From: Schistocerca nitens
Lineage: Eukaryota > Arthropoda > Insecta > Orthoptera > Acrididae
Direction: 5' to 3'
Assembly: GCF_023898315.1 (NCBI RefSeq)
Contig: NC_064623.1
Location: forward strand, 20,729,640-20,793,639
Length of the DNA stretch: 64,000 bases
Part shown: positions 31,101 to 41,037 of the stretch, piece by piece
Numbering within the stretch: the first letter of the stretch is position 1
Layout: each line of letters opens with the position of its first letter
Translations under genes and position numbers: made by a program
Notes under the pieces: model-generated
Seen by the model: the letters and a program-made list of their open reading frames with translations, nothing else
Told to the model about the DNA's origin: nothing
Database searches by the model: none

Positions 31101-32138
31101 ACCACAAAAGTTACTACTAAAACATGTTTTACTTTCCAGAAGAATTCAGAAAACTGTGCAGATATAAAACAGAAACACTGAAAAAGCAACATTGTAAATT
31201 GTCACTCATTAGTAGCGTCGTGATAAAATCGTGTAGCTGTCACATAAACTAACCACTGTGTCATCTGGTATTTCGCAGAAAGTACTTTAAATCCAGAATG
31301 TATTTTCAAGTAAACCAAAATGTTGCATTAAAATCTGATTAGCAGTACTGGTAAATGTTCTAAGTATGTGAGCCTTATAGTCGTTACGTAATCGTGCAAC
31401 TAACAAGCAAGAAAATGTTTTAAATTCATTGTGTAAGGTTAAGTTTAGTTTATTTCAAATAATATTAATTCGTGAACACACACAATAGCACTGTGACGTC
31501 TGTTCACTATAACAATGCATTCGTAATTCCTGTTTCAATAAGTTCTCTTGGTTCTTGATTGGATATTTAACTTCAAACGTTGTTGCATGGTAACAGTTTC
31601 TGAGTCTAACAAAGCATACTAGTAATGTAAAGTGAAAAGTTATGGTAAAGACTAAGTTAAAAAGCAGATAATCTCTGAATAAGCGGTTTTATATGTGAAA
31701 TGTGGTGCAATCTTTTACTCTTCATAGTACTCAGAGTTTCAACTTGAACGCAATTATCATGCAGTATACGTCGGTAAAGAATACTGGAATTTTTCTCAGT
31801 TTACTTTGGAGCCTAGTGTTACGTTTTTCACACACCATTATTGTCACAATATTTCGCACGATAACACAGAAAAGCACAATTTGAAGAGCAAAAATAAGAG
31901 AACACATTAACATAACACTGAAAATAATATCTAGTTAATTGCAGCTACGAAATACTTGGTGCAAATCTACATGCATGCCACACCTGTTTTACTGTACAAC
32001 AATGAAAGACTGCAACTACAAAGGAAATTCTCTCTATAGTTACGCGCTAGCAATAAACAAAAGCTACACTAATTACACAAACTACAAGAAAAAAATCAGA
32101 AGATTCCAGTGAGGTATCCTCGGCTAAGGGTCGACATA

Positions 32139-32690
32139 TGAAACGTCCCCTTTTTGAACAATTATACAAGACTGTGCTTTAACTGACACACAATATTTTT
32201 AGCGCAACGCAATCTGACTTTCAAAAAATCCCTACGAAAGAATGGCCCTGACTAACATTAACCTATACGTTTCACAAATCGCTTACCTCACAAAAATCTT
32301 GGTTACTCGAACTACTGCAATACAGAAGGCGCCACTACTGCCAGCTAAATAAAAGATTCAAACTATGGAAGGCACTAACTACTGATAGGGATAGTTAGCA
32401 AATGAAAGATATTAATAGAGAACAAACACTATATTTACCTTAACAGTCATAATATATATAGCAGTTCATAACAAATTACAAAACTCCGCCATCTCTCTCC
32501 CCACATCCACCACTGCTGGCGGCTCACCTCCAACTGTGCAACGCTACGCGCTGTTCACAGCCAGCTGCCTAACACTACAATGGCGAGTATTACAACAATG
32601 CAAAGCAGCCACAGACTGCACACAGCACAGCCAGTGATTTTCATACAGAGGTGGCGTTACCAATAAAAAAACCTAAACAGCCTACTTACA
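32139..32690 (-). repeat. LTR (5' LTR in minus orientation)
   Basis: 552 bp, the partner of 27023-27574. Both have identical length and no indels. The low divergence means the insertion is recent relative to the LINE debris around it. An age in years would need a substitution rate I do not have. Confidence 0.9.
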
Positions 32691-33430
32691 ATCTTTTACC
32701 AAATAGGCGCGCCGCCACTGACGGAACACTTTCTCTCAAACTGGAAGACTCTACGGGGATACTTCCCGTCAGCGTTTGGTATTAGACAGACGTGCACATT
32801 CAGTATATATACTTCACAGTCGTCATTCGAATGTCAAGTTCGAGAACGTTTTCTGTATTCTTCCCATTATTCGTAATTGAACAAAGAAAATGTTTGCAGT
32901 GCTTCGAAAGGTAATTTTCCCAGCAAACTGAAAAAGAATGTTGATTTAATTTTACATATTTTGAAAAAGGAATTGTTCGAACTGGACACGGAGAAGCGTG
33001 GGACAGGCGCTGCTGACGTGTGGTGGCGCTCGATGTCCGTCTGAGTTAGAGAGCCTGTATACAGAGGGAGCGGCCGTAGGTGAAGTTGCCCGTGATTGGT
33101 TGATTAGCTTTGGCGCCATTTTCTGCTAAACGTCTCTCGCGCTTCCTATATTCGCCGTGCTTTTGAGTTGAATTGAAGTTCAGAGGACTTTTGGAAACGA
33201 TCAAAAGGTATTTGAATTGTTGAGAAACTTGTTATGCGTTGTGCATGCATGTTCGATTTAGTTGTATATCGTTTTTAACGTAATTAGCGTTTGCGATCTT
33301 AAATACGAGCTGAAATAATGAAGCGTTTTGTGACGAAGTCGTCAGGCCTACATGTTTGAAGTAGAGACGTTAGTAATTGTACAGTATTGTTTTTGACATC
33401 TGTAATTCGTTCTGAAGACGTTCGTGAACG
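32691..33430. other. Unassigned; possible promoter upstream of THAP ORF
   Basis: Bases 33060-33160 hold gcggccgtagg, an inverted CCAAT (attggttgattag), ggcgccattttc and cgtctctcgcgc. This composition would suit a promoter or 5' UTR ahead of the THAP-like ATG at 33431. No TATA box or initiator can be placed with confidence. Confidence 0.35.
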
Positions 33431-33526
33431 ATGCCAGGTTGTGCTGTATTTGGTTGTTCCAATAGAGGCGAAGGTGGATTTCGCATGTTAGTATTTCCAC
33501 ACAATGAAGAAAGACGAAAGCAGTGA
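33431..33526 (+). pseudogene. THAP zinc-finger N-terminus, truncated
   Basis: The ATG opens MPGCAVFGCSNRGEGG, then FRMLVFPHNEERRKQ and a TGA stop after 31 codons. THAP domains begin MP-x-C-x-x-x-x-C and go on through FP-x-(N/D)-x-x-RRKQW; the next residue is normally the conserved Trp. TGA here in place of TGG would be a one-base nonsense change, and the following codons (HKSDTKQ) still look plausible. The C2CH ligands beyond the first Cys pair are not visible. THAP domains occur in host DNA-binding proteins and in P and Kolobok transposases. With no downstream exon recognised, I cannot tell which this was. Confidence 0.55.
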
Positions 33527-33904
33527 CATAAATCCGATACAAAACAAATGCTATTCACTATTTTTTTTATTTACGTTACTTTCATTGCAATATGTCTAGT
33601 AAACGAACTTTAAAGGAGATAAATGCAAGTAACGAATAATTTTTACAGCCACTGTATCAAATTTACCTGTGCTGTACGTAGTGGGCTACTATGAGTATAT
33701 TATAGCTGTAAAGAAAGGGATTTAACGAATGATTTCGCCATATTGTCTTGTGCTTTTGATTCGATGAGTGTGTATTCCAGTACCCCACAACTGGCCATTC
33801 AAAAGTTCCGCCCGCAGTTTGGCAGAAAAATGGCCGCCGTATCGTCCGGTTGGCCACTCTCTCCCTGTACAGGTTCTCTAGTCTGAGTAGCGGACGATAC
33901 CGTA

Positions 33905-33936
<32 letters not shown>

Positions 33937-34892
33937 GGCTGGCGAAGTGTGAGTGCCACGAAGCAAGCCGCGCGTCATTAGGGACAGCACGTCCAGTCTG
34001 GAGCGATAATAATGCGAGCGGTTTTCCCAGGGACACCGGTGGTCGCTGGGACGCCTGAACTGTGAGGCTGGCGTCACTGCGTGAACACAGAGGCCGCAAA
34101 GTAAACTATTCGGTTAAAAAAAATATATATGTTTCCACGTCAGTTATAGCTTCCTGATGAAATGTTTATCATTTCGATAACGGTCATAGTTAATGTGACA
34201 CTTCGCATGTAAGTAACACACTGCGTAAAATTAGAAAATTTTCCTATGAAAAATAGGGGCCACTATGAATTTGTGTTTGGTCCATAATACATTGCTTCGT
34301 ACGAAATTCAGCTAACATGTTGGCGTTTTCTTTAGACTTGGGAGGAGGTCTCCGTCTACCTCGGGAAAATATGTTACGTATCAGGCTCATTTCCGTTTGT
34401 GCGTGTTGGCAATAAAGCTGGAATTAAGTACTAATAGCAATCCTCAGATCTCAGAAACGGTTTGAGACGTTGACACGAGATTTTGGCAAATAACGGCACA
34501 CAAAGAGAAGAGTATTTTTCCATGCGTAGACAAGCGGAATTTTCTTATTTACCGCGATATCCGATTAACCACAGACTTTTGCGTTGGGATGACGTAATTT
34601 TTTAAGAGTCATCGGTAGGTGGTGAAATCAGGATTAGTGTGGCCTTGCAACAAAGTAAGTGAAGAAGTTACACGCTTATATTTATACCAAGAATGTGGGT
34701 TTTTTTATAAGCTTTTGACCTAATTTGTCCTCAGTTCTTCATTTGACAAACCACTGTTTCAGGATTCTGTCGCATTTGCAACTTCACTAGGATTTTACGC
34801 TGACAAAAGGAACGAATTTTAACATCCCACAGCACGAGAAATGTACACGATTCTCGATATTCACCACTGATCAATGTGTGGTTCTCAGGTTA
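33527..34892. other. Unassigned, with (CTG)n run
   Basis: A run of about ten CTG triplets at 33908-33937 keeps several minus-strand frames open (poly-Gln, poly-Ala or poly-Ser depending on frame). These are taken as artefacts. No other feature was recognised. Confidence 0.5.
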
Positions 34893-35368
34893 AAGCAAGT
34901 TTTAGTTACTACAAGCACGGTAAAAATGATCAAACTGAAAAACTTACACAGCTGTACCGTCAAATACTTCGTTTGTGAAAGTTGACACCTCAATGTTACA
35001 CAAAAAAGAATGTAAAAACATATGGTGTACAGACAGATAGTTGAAACATTTATAGACCGTATTCCAGCTGTGGACGCATGTGTTATAAAAACTGACAACA
35101 TTGCCAAAAGAAGGAATACCTCAAAACATACAAGCAGTTTTAGTTTAGTATAGTAAAAATGTCCACACTGAAAAATTTATACAACTATATCGTGAAGTAC
35201 CTTGTTTGGGAGAACTGACACGTCAACATTACACAGAAATGTAAAAAATATGGCGCACAAATAGATGGTTTGAAAAATTTCGAGACAGTATTCCAAATCT
35301 GGAGGACAGTGTTACCAAGACTAAAAACAATGCCACACGAGAGGCTATCTCAGTAACAGGCAAGCAGA
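34893..35368. repeat. Diverged tandem duplication, ~238-bp period
   Basis: Two adjacent units share blocks in the same order: gttttagtt, ggtaaaaatg or agtaaaaatg, actgaaaaactta or actgaaaaattta, gttacacaaaaaag or attacacagaaatg, gtattccagct or gtattccaaat, and cattgccaaaag or aatgccacacg. Identity is roughly 70% by eye. No protein domain is visible in either unit. Confidence 0.7.
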
Positions 35369-35639
35369 CACAGTTTCCTGATGTGAGTGGAAATCGGACG
35401 TAATATATCGTAAGCAACACCAACCTGTTTTGTTTTTAGATTGAGAAAGCAAGCACAGATTGTAATAATGTTTCATTGCCGCCAACTGATGATGCTTTAT
35501 TTCAATAAAAAGAAACGTATTTGGTGGCAAAAACATGCATTCTCTTCTATTTGCAAAGAGAGATTTATTTACCTTCAGTACTTTCTGAAATAACGTCAGA
35601 AAGGTGTAAGTCTCTTTAAAGAAGCGTAATTTAGAAGAT

Positions 35640-37340
35640 GCAGTACCTGCTTTCCACACAAAAGGAGACATCTGGGTACTTGGAAGTCTGCAGCCAATGG
35701 AGTATTTTAGTGACTGCACGCCACTCCACGTCAGTTACGGATGTACAGAGCAGCAGAGGACCAAATTGTGAGTCAGACTACTTTGTGATAAAATCAGTCT
35801 TGAGAGAGAAACTGTCACTAACAAATGGCTGCCGAATAGGAAAGATGATGAAATGGAATACAGACAAACCGAACATCCCTGATGAAGTAAAAAAATACCA
35901 AGTAACACTAACCAGATAGTTGACCAATGAAGAGACTGCATTAGGAGTAGACGAAAGGGAGAAAAGGATTGAAAAAGCCATTAAGGATGCTGCAGAGGAA
36001 ATAACAGGCACAAGAAGGGATAGAAGAACCCAGGAATGGTTTGATGAAGATTGCAGGTTAGCAATAGAGGAAAAGAAGAGGGCAAGAACTGCTACAGAGA
36101 GAAACCAGAAATAATGTGGAACAATATAGAGAATTAAGGAGAAGAGCTAAAAGACTCTGCAAGAGAGAGAAAAGAGAGTGGAATAAGAAGAAATTCCAAG
36201 AACTAGAAGAATTAAAGGAACAGAGTGAAATAAGAAAGTTCTATCATGCTACAGGCAAAATGAAGAATAGGTTGGTTGGTTGGTTGGTTGGTTTTGGGGA
36301 AGGAGACCAGACAGCGTGGTCATCGGTCTCATCGGATTAGGGAAGGATGGGGAAGGAAGTCGGCCGTGCCCTTTCAGAGGAACCATCCCGGCATTTGCCT
36401 GGAGTGATTTAGGGAAATCACGGAAAACCTAAATCAGGATGGCCGGACGCGGGATTGAACCGTCGTCCTCCCGAATGCGAGTCCAGTGTCTAACCACTGC
36501 GCCACCTCGCTCGGTAAAATGAAGAATAGATTCCAACCAAAAACAATGGCTTGTTCCAGTAAACATGGGAAAATGATAAGGTAGAAAGAACAGATAGTGG
36601 GAACATGGGCAGAGTATTTCAAAGATAAACTAAGCACCAGCCTAGACGATGAAGAGACAGCCGCACAGGAGCAAAGAATGGAGCTGGAAGTAGACAATGA
36701 GGCAAGAAAGCCAACACTACAAGAGGTCTCCCAGGCTGTTTATAAGTCAAAAAACAATCGAGCCCATGGGGAAGACGGCATAATCGCTGAATTATTAAAA
36801 ACTGGTGGTGAGTCTGTACTAAAGGAACTGCACACATTAATATTAGATATATGGGAAACAGAAACTATGCCACATAATTGGAAAATGGGAATAATAATCC
36901 CCATTTATAAGAAAGGGGACAGAACAGCATGTGAAAACTATAGAGGTGTAACATTCCTAACTACAGCTTATAAGGTCTTCACAAGTATATTAAACGAAAG
37001 GATACAGAAGTGTGCAGAAGGCATACTAGGGGAATATCAGTGCGGCTTTCGACCAGACAGAGGAACAACTGATCAAATATTTGTGATAAGACAAATGATG
37101 GAAAAGTTCTATGAATATGACATAGATCTGCATTTCCTATTCATCGACTTCAAACAAGCCTTTGACAGCATAAACCGGCAAGAACTATGCAGAGTACTGA
37201 AAGTAGTTGGTATATGTGCTAAATTAATAAGACTAATCAGAATGACAATGACAGTGACAAGAGCAAAAGTAAAGGTCCTTGGCAGAACAAGTGAAAGCTT
37301 TGACTTTCATAAAGGCGTGAAGCAAGGTGATGGTCTCTTG
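35640..37340 (+). pseudogene. LINE EN-RT, SINE-interrupted, 3'-cut
   Basis: It starts in the endonuclease C-terminus (DVQSSRGPNCESDYFVIKSV). After a stop come EKAIKDAAEEITGTRRDRR, WFDEDCRLAIEEKKRARTA and EQYRELRRRAKRLCKREKRE. A SINE splits the coding part at 36271-36515. From 36597 a 267-codon frame carries the RT: WKMGIIIPIYKKGDRTACEN, YRGVTFLTTAYKVF, YQCGFRPDRGTTDQIFV, FLFIDFKQAFDSIN (motif A intact) and GVKQGDGL (start of motif B). It then switches abruptly to mariner sequence, so motif C is missing. It is the same broad type as the LINE at 13.3-16.5 kb. Loss of the 3' end is unusual for a LINE insertion and points to a later deletion. Confidence 0.83.
36271..36515 (-). mobile_element. SINE family C, reverse, 245 bp
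   Basis: A perfect 14-bp TSD, aaaatgaagaatag, lies at 36257-36270 and 36516-36529, both copies being LINE coding sequence. The copy starts with (GGTT)n on the plus strand, the complement of the CCAACCAACC tail. It contains the B-box complement gggattgaaccgtcg and ends cacctcgctcggt. It is a nearly full-length, young copy. Confidence 0.93.
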
Positions 37341-37510
37341 CACAACCTTCATGGAACATCCTTTCTGGATGAAAATGCCCTCCGAACATGGTTTGACTAG
37401 TTCTTCGCCTCAAAACCACGTGATTTCTGCAGTCACTGAATAGAACAGTTACGCCAGCGTTAGCAGACTGTTGTAAATAGTGAAGAAGACTACATTATTG
37501 ATGATTAAAA
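37341..37510 (+). pseudogene. Mariner transposase C-terminal remnant
   Basis: The frame fused to the LINE reads FLDENALRTWFD-stop-FFASK and then PRDFCSH-stop-IEQLRQR, followed by a QTVVNSE-like stretch and DYIIDD. This is the mariner C-terminus, usually seen as a short W-(F/L)-D-x-FFASKP segment followed by a GI-x-x-L-x-x-RW stretch. At least three stops interrupt it. The sharp join to LINE motif B at about 37340 means one element was deleted or inserted across the other. Confidence 0.65.
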
Positions 37511-37519
37511 TCTCTGAAA

Positions 37520-37655
37520 CTTTCTGGTAGATTAAAACTGTGTGCCGGACCGAGACTCGAACTCGGGACCTTTGCCTTCCGCAGGCAAGTGCTCTACCAT
37601 CTGGAAGGAAGTTTCATATGAGCGCACACTCCGCTGCAGTGTGAAAATTTAATTC
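37520..37655 (-). mobile_element. SINE family B, reverse, deleted
   Basis: It contains the complement of the family B tail (tctggtagattaaaactgtg), the tRNA-like part (gactcgaactcgggacc, gcaagtgctctaccatct) and, after a deletion, the 5' part gcacactccgctgcagtgtg. Compared with the copy at 4825-5020 it lacks the middle between the tRNA-like A box and the 5' block. No TSD was defined. Confidence 0.8.
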
Positions 37656-37927
37656 TTGGACTTATGAAAACTCGGTACGAACATACGCACCAAGCTAACA
37701 GATTTGGAAATATTCTGTATAGTTTCGTGTATTTTGAGAAGATATCCACAACTGACTTTTAGAAATTTAAAATTGGAACAGCAACGCGATGTGCCGAACT
37801 TCATCGAGTCCGCGAATTAGGACGTCGTTGCAGTCCTAGTACTGAGCAAGATTTGAATTAACATCTTCGTTGCTGAATGATACCCAGCTTGTGTTAAGGA
37901 CATTCGTTGCACCGAGCGTAATCCTAT

Positions 37928-39166
37928 ATGCAGTTTTATCGAGTTCAGGAAAGTATAGACGACAGTAACAAGATAATGAGACAGGCGCTCTTAGAAAAAC
38001 TAGTTCCGAGACTGTTACCTGAAATGCTCCTCCATGATACTGACAAGAGGGAGATTGAGTTAATAATTAAATCACTAAAGACCAAGAACTCTCATGGATA
38101 TGACGGGGTATCTAGCAGAATACTGAAGTATTGTTCTATGTATGTTAGCCCAGTACTTAGCCATATCTGTAACTTTTCCTTTAGGAGTGGTCGGTTTCCT
38201 GACCGATTAGAGTACTCGGTAGTGAAGCCACTTTATAAAAAGGGAGACAGGGATAATGTTGATAATTATAGACCTATTTCTATGCCATCGGTGTTTGCTA
38301 AAGTTACCGAGAGGGTTGTATATACAAGGTTACTGGAGCACTTAAATTCACATAATTTGCTGTCAAATGTACAGTTTGGTTTTAGAAATGGTTTAACAAC
38401 TGAAATTGCTATATTCTCTTTTCTCTGTGAGGTTTTGGACGGATTAAATAAAAGGTTACGAACGCTAGGTGTTTTCTTTGATTCAACGAAGGCTTTTGAC
38501 TGTGTTCACCACAAAATATTACTGCAGAAGCTGGACCATTATGGAGTAAGGGGAGTAGCTTACAATTGGTTCGCCTCTTACTTTAAGAACAGAAAGCAGA
38601 AGGTAATTCTCCGCAATATTGAGAGTGGTAGTGATGTTCAGTCGCAATGGGGCACTGTTATGTGGGGCGTTCCCCAAGGGTCGGTGCTGGGGCCACTGCT
38701 GTTTCTTGTTTATATAAATGATATCCCTTCTAGTATTACAGGTGATGCAAAAATATTTCTGTTTGCTGATGACACCAGCTTGGTAGTGAAGGATCTTGTG
38801 TGTAATATTGAAACAGTAGCAAATAATGTAGTTCATGAAATAAGTTCGTGGCTTGTGGAAAATAATTTGATGCTAAATCACAGTAAGACTCAGTTTTTAC
38901 AGTTTCTAACTCATAATTCAACAAGAACCGATATTTTGATCAGACAGAATGGGCATATTATAAGCGAGGCGGAACAGTTCAAGTTCCTAGGCGTTCGGAT
39001 AGATAGTAAGCTGTTGTGGAAAGCCCGTGTCCAGGATCTTGTTCAGAAACTAAATCCTGCTTTATTTACCATTAGAACAGTATCTGAAATAAGTGACAGT
39101 TCAACACAAAAAGTAGTCTACTTCGCATATTTTCATACGCTTATGTCGTATGGTATTATGTTTTGA
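37928..39166 (+). CDS. LINE reverse transcriptase (CR1/L2-like)
   Basis: A 412-codon open frame begins inside the protein (5'-truncated) and holds a full RT catalytic core. Motifs are KNSHGYDGVSSRILKYCS, YSVVKPLYKKGDRDNVDNYR, GVFFDSTKAFDCVHHKILL (motif A, Asp present), WGVPQGSVLGPLLFLVYIND (motif B) and FLFADDTSLVV (motif C, ADD present). Then come WLVENNLMLNHSKTQFL and FKFLGVRIDSKLLWKARVQD. A TGA at 39164-39166 (IMF-stop-GNSSD) ends it. The GVPQGSVLGPLLFLVYIND block and DNYRPIS are shared by CR1, L2 and Jockey-group LINEs. A later 3' segment shows the copy is only slightly decayed. No endonuclease is present. Confidence 0.88.
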   Translation: MQFYRVQESIDDSNKIMRQALLEKLVPRLLPEMLLHDTDKREIELIIKSLKTKNSHGYDGVSSRILKYCSMYVSPVLSHICNFSFRSGRFPDRLEYSVVKPLYKKGDRDNVDNYRPISMPSVFAKVTERVVYTRLLEHLNSHNLLSNVQFGFRNGLTTEIAIFSFLCEVLDGLNKRLRTLGVFFDSTKAFDCVHHKILLQKLDHYGVRGVAYNWFASYFKNRKQKVILRNIESGSDVQSQWGTVMWGVPQGSVLGPLLFLVYINDIPSSITGDAKIFLFADDTSLVVKDLVCNIETVANNVVHEISSWLVENNLMLNHSKTQFLQFLTHNSTRTDILIRQNGHIISEAEQFKFLGVRIDSKLLWKARVQDLVQKLNPALFTIRTVSEISDSSTQKVVYFAYFHTLMSYGIMF

Positions 39167-39776
39167 GGTAATTCTTCTGATTCAAAAAGGGTATTTTTGG
39201 CTCAAAAACGGGCTGTTCGAGCTATATGTGGTGCAAGTTCGAAACCTCTTGTCGACCCCTATTCAATAGTCTGGGAATTCTGACATTGCCCTCACAGTAT
39301 ATATTTTCTTTAATGTCGTTTGTTGTTAGCAATATTAGCCTATTCCCAAGAGTCAGCAGCTTTCACTCAGTTAATACGAGGCAGAAATCAAATCTGCATG
39401 TGGAATACACTTCCTTGACTCTTGTGCAGAAAGGAGTGCAGTATTCTGCTGCATCCATTTTCAATAAGCTACCACAAGAACTCAAAAACCTTAGCAGAAG
39501 CCCAAACTCTTTTAAGTCTAAATTGAAGAGTTTCCTCATGGCTCACTCCTTCTATTCTGTCGAGGAGCTCCTGGAAGAGCTAAAAAATTAAGCAAATTCC
39601 AGTGTTACATTGTTGATTTTCTTTATTTAAACTTACGACTTGTCGCCTGAATATGTTTTTTATATTTAATTTTATCTGTTTCTACAATCGTGTTATAATT
39701 TCATGTATTGACTCGTCCCACGACCATGGAGACTTCTCCTTAATTTGGTCCCACGGAACAACAAATAAATAATCAA
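39167..39776 (+). pseudogene. LINE C-terminus and 3' UTR
   Basis: After the stop the protein continues as GNSSDSKRVFLAQKRAVRAI, then shifts frame. The frame 39226-39591 gives FNSLGILTLPSQYIFSLMSF, NTRQKSNLHVEYTSLTLVQK and a tail with SAASIFNKLPQELKN and FKSKLKSFLM. This is the standard ending of this LINE group. The 3' UTR has tgactcgtcccacgaccatg and ends in AAATAAATAA at about 39763-39776, a short tandem tail. A Penelope-like element follows immediately on the other strand. Confidence 0.82.
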
Positions 39777-39824
39777 AATATCCACGGGTGTACTGCCGTT
39801 CTACAGTGTCCAACGGGCACAATA

Positions 39825-39855
39825 TTTCGGCGATCATACATGTCGCCATCATCAG
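39825..39855 (-). ncRNA. Hammerhead ribozyme-like core
   Basis: On the minus strand: CTGATGA, a 5-bp stem (GGCGA with TCGCC) around a 9-base loop, then GAAA. This is the hammerhead core order (CUGANGA, stem II, GAAA). Penelope-like elements are known to carry hammerheads. I could not find a perfect stem I with a proper cleavage triplet downstream, so activity is doubtful. A similar arrangement lies at 49144-49175 in the second Penelope copy. Confidence 0.45.
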
Positions 39856-40193
39856 GTGAACTGACGGACTGAGCTCCTGTGAACGTGCCGGCACGGAGAT
39901 CCGTACGCTATGGCTGCTCAGGGGGAACTGTGTTAAATACCCTCCGCCCGCGACGCGCTCCCTCCGCCGTCCGCGCCACGGTCGCACGGTGGAACAGATT
40001 GCGACGGCGTCTGAGGTGACGTCGGTGTGATGGCTCTGTCCGCCGTGGTCGTCACAACTATACGTTTGCTCGATTTACTCTCGATTAACCCAATCGCTGG
40101 TTCCCAAGCCTTGCTAAGATTATAGTCACAGTCACGGTTTATGAGGTCATCATAGGTGCAAATTTCGATGGCCTCTCTAACAACGCTGTCCCA

Positions 40194-41033
40194 TTATCTC
40201 GACGTCTGTACCAGAATCATCGTGCGTTCATACTCCATAGCGTGATTTTCCGACAAACGATGTTCAGCGACCGCCGACTTGCTCGGATACATCAGTCGAG
40301 TGTGCCTCTGGTGTTCACGGCATCGATCCTCGACGGTACGCATCGTCTGACCAATATACGACTTGCCACACTGACACGGAATCTGGTACACGCCGGCCTT
40401 CCTCAAACCGAGGTCATCTTTGGCGCTCCCCACCAGTGCACGAGTTTTATTCGGAGGACAAAACACAGTTCCGACCCGGTGTTTCTTCAAAATGCGGGCG
40501 ATTTTCCCCGAGAATGCGCCTGTATATGGGATGAACGCAGTGCCTACCTCCTCCCTCGTGACTTCATCCATCTCCACAGGTTGTGCTGTAGTGGTTGGGC
40601 GGAGAGCACGTTGAATCTGCCACTCTGAGTACCCATTTTTTCGAAATACAGTTCTCAGATGTTCCAATTGCTGGGGTAGACTCTCTGCGTCAGAGATAGT
40701 GCGCGCCCTATGTACTAGAGTTTTAAGTACCCCATTCCTCTGTGAAGGGTGGTGGCAGCTGTCTGCGTGCAAATACAGATCAGTGTGCGTTGTCTTCCGA
40801 TACACCCCATGACCTAGGGTGCCGTCAGCCCTTCTCTTGACCAAGACGTCAAGGAAAGGTAGTTTACCCTCCGTTTCAGTCTCCATAGTGAATTTGATGT
40901 TGGGGTGTATGGAGTTTAGATGTGTAAGGAAGTCAAGGAGTTTATCCATACCATGTGGCCAGGTGACGAAGGTGTCCACGTAACGGAAAAAGCAAGTAGG
41001 TTTCAATTCGGATGACGACAGGGCTTCCTCCAT
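40194..41033 (-). pseudogene. Penelope RT end plus GIY-YIG endonuclease
   Basis: This 279-codon frame starts in the late RT part (CFFRYVDTFVTWPHGMDKLL, KLPFLDVLVKRRADGTLGHG, VYRKTTHTDLYLHADSCHHP). It continues through a linker (LEHLRTVFRKNGYSEWQIQR) to the endonuclease: GVYQIPCQCGKSYIGQTMRT is the GIY-YIG pair with the Cys-x-Cys found in Penelope proteins, and VEDRCREHQRH supplies the catalytic-face Arg and His. A TAA (about 40191-40193) interrupts TSR-stop-WDSVVREAIEI, where the second copy (49.5 kb) reads TSSYWDSIIKEAVEI, so it is a nonsense mutation. Downstream residues INRDCDYNLSKAWEPAI remain in frame. The first RT residues are absent. Confidence 0.87.
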
Positions 41034-41037
41034 GTAC

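Larger units (their letters stand above)
27023..32690 (-). mobile_element. Non-autonomous LTR retrotransposon, 5.67 kb
   Basis: Two 552-bp direct repeats (27023-27574 and 32139-32690) bound a 4.56-kb interior. The interior has no frame longer than about 107 codons and nothing like capsid, protease, RT, RNase H or integrase. This fits a large derivative mobilised by a partner element. On the minus strand the LTR reads tgtaag to tttca, with a tatatatat motif before its middle. A purine-rich gtggggagcatggggg precedes the 3' LTR (about 27578-27593), a plausible polypurine tract. I could not identify a primer-binding site after the 5' LTR. Flanking bases are atgt on the left and atct on the right, so the 4-bp TSD expected for the family is matched only 3 of 4. 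Confidence 0.85.
39777..41036 (-). mobile_element. Penelope-like element, 5'-truncated
   Basis: Minus-strand coding for the end of an RT and a GIY-YIG endonuclease is followed by a non-coding 3' region with a hammerhead-ribozyme-like motif. This combination (RT plus GIY-YIG, with ribozyme in the terminal repeat) is specific to Penelope-like elements. It abuts a LINE tail on one side and a long-TIR DNA element on the other, whose TA target lies at the Penelope boundary. Confidence 0.85.

Noticed and set aside
33663..34099. Minus-strand ORFs with poly-Gln, poly-Ala and poly-Ser runs
   Set aside because: All three come from one CTG microsatellite read in different frames; no domain flanks it.
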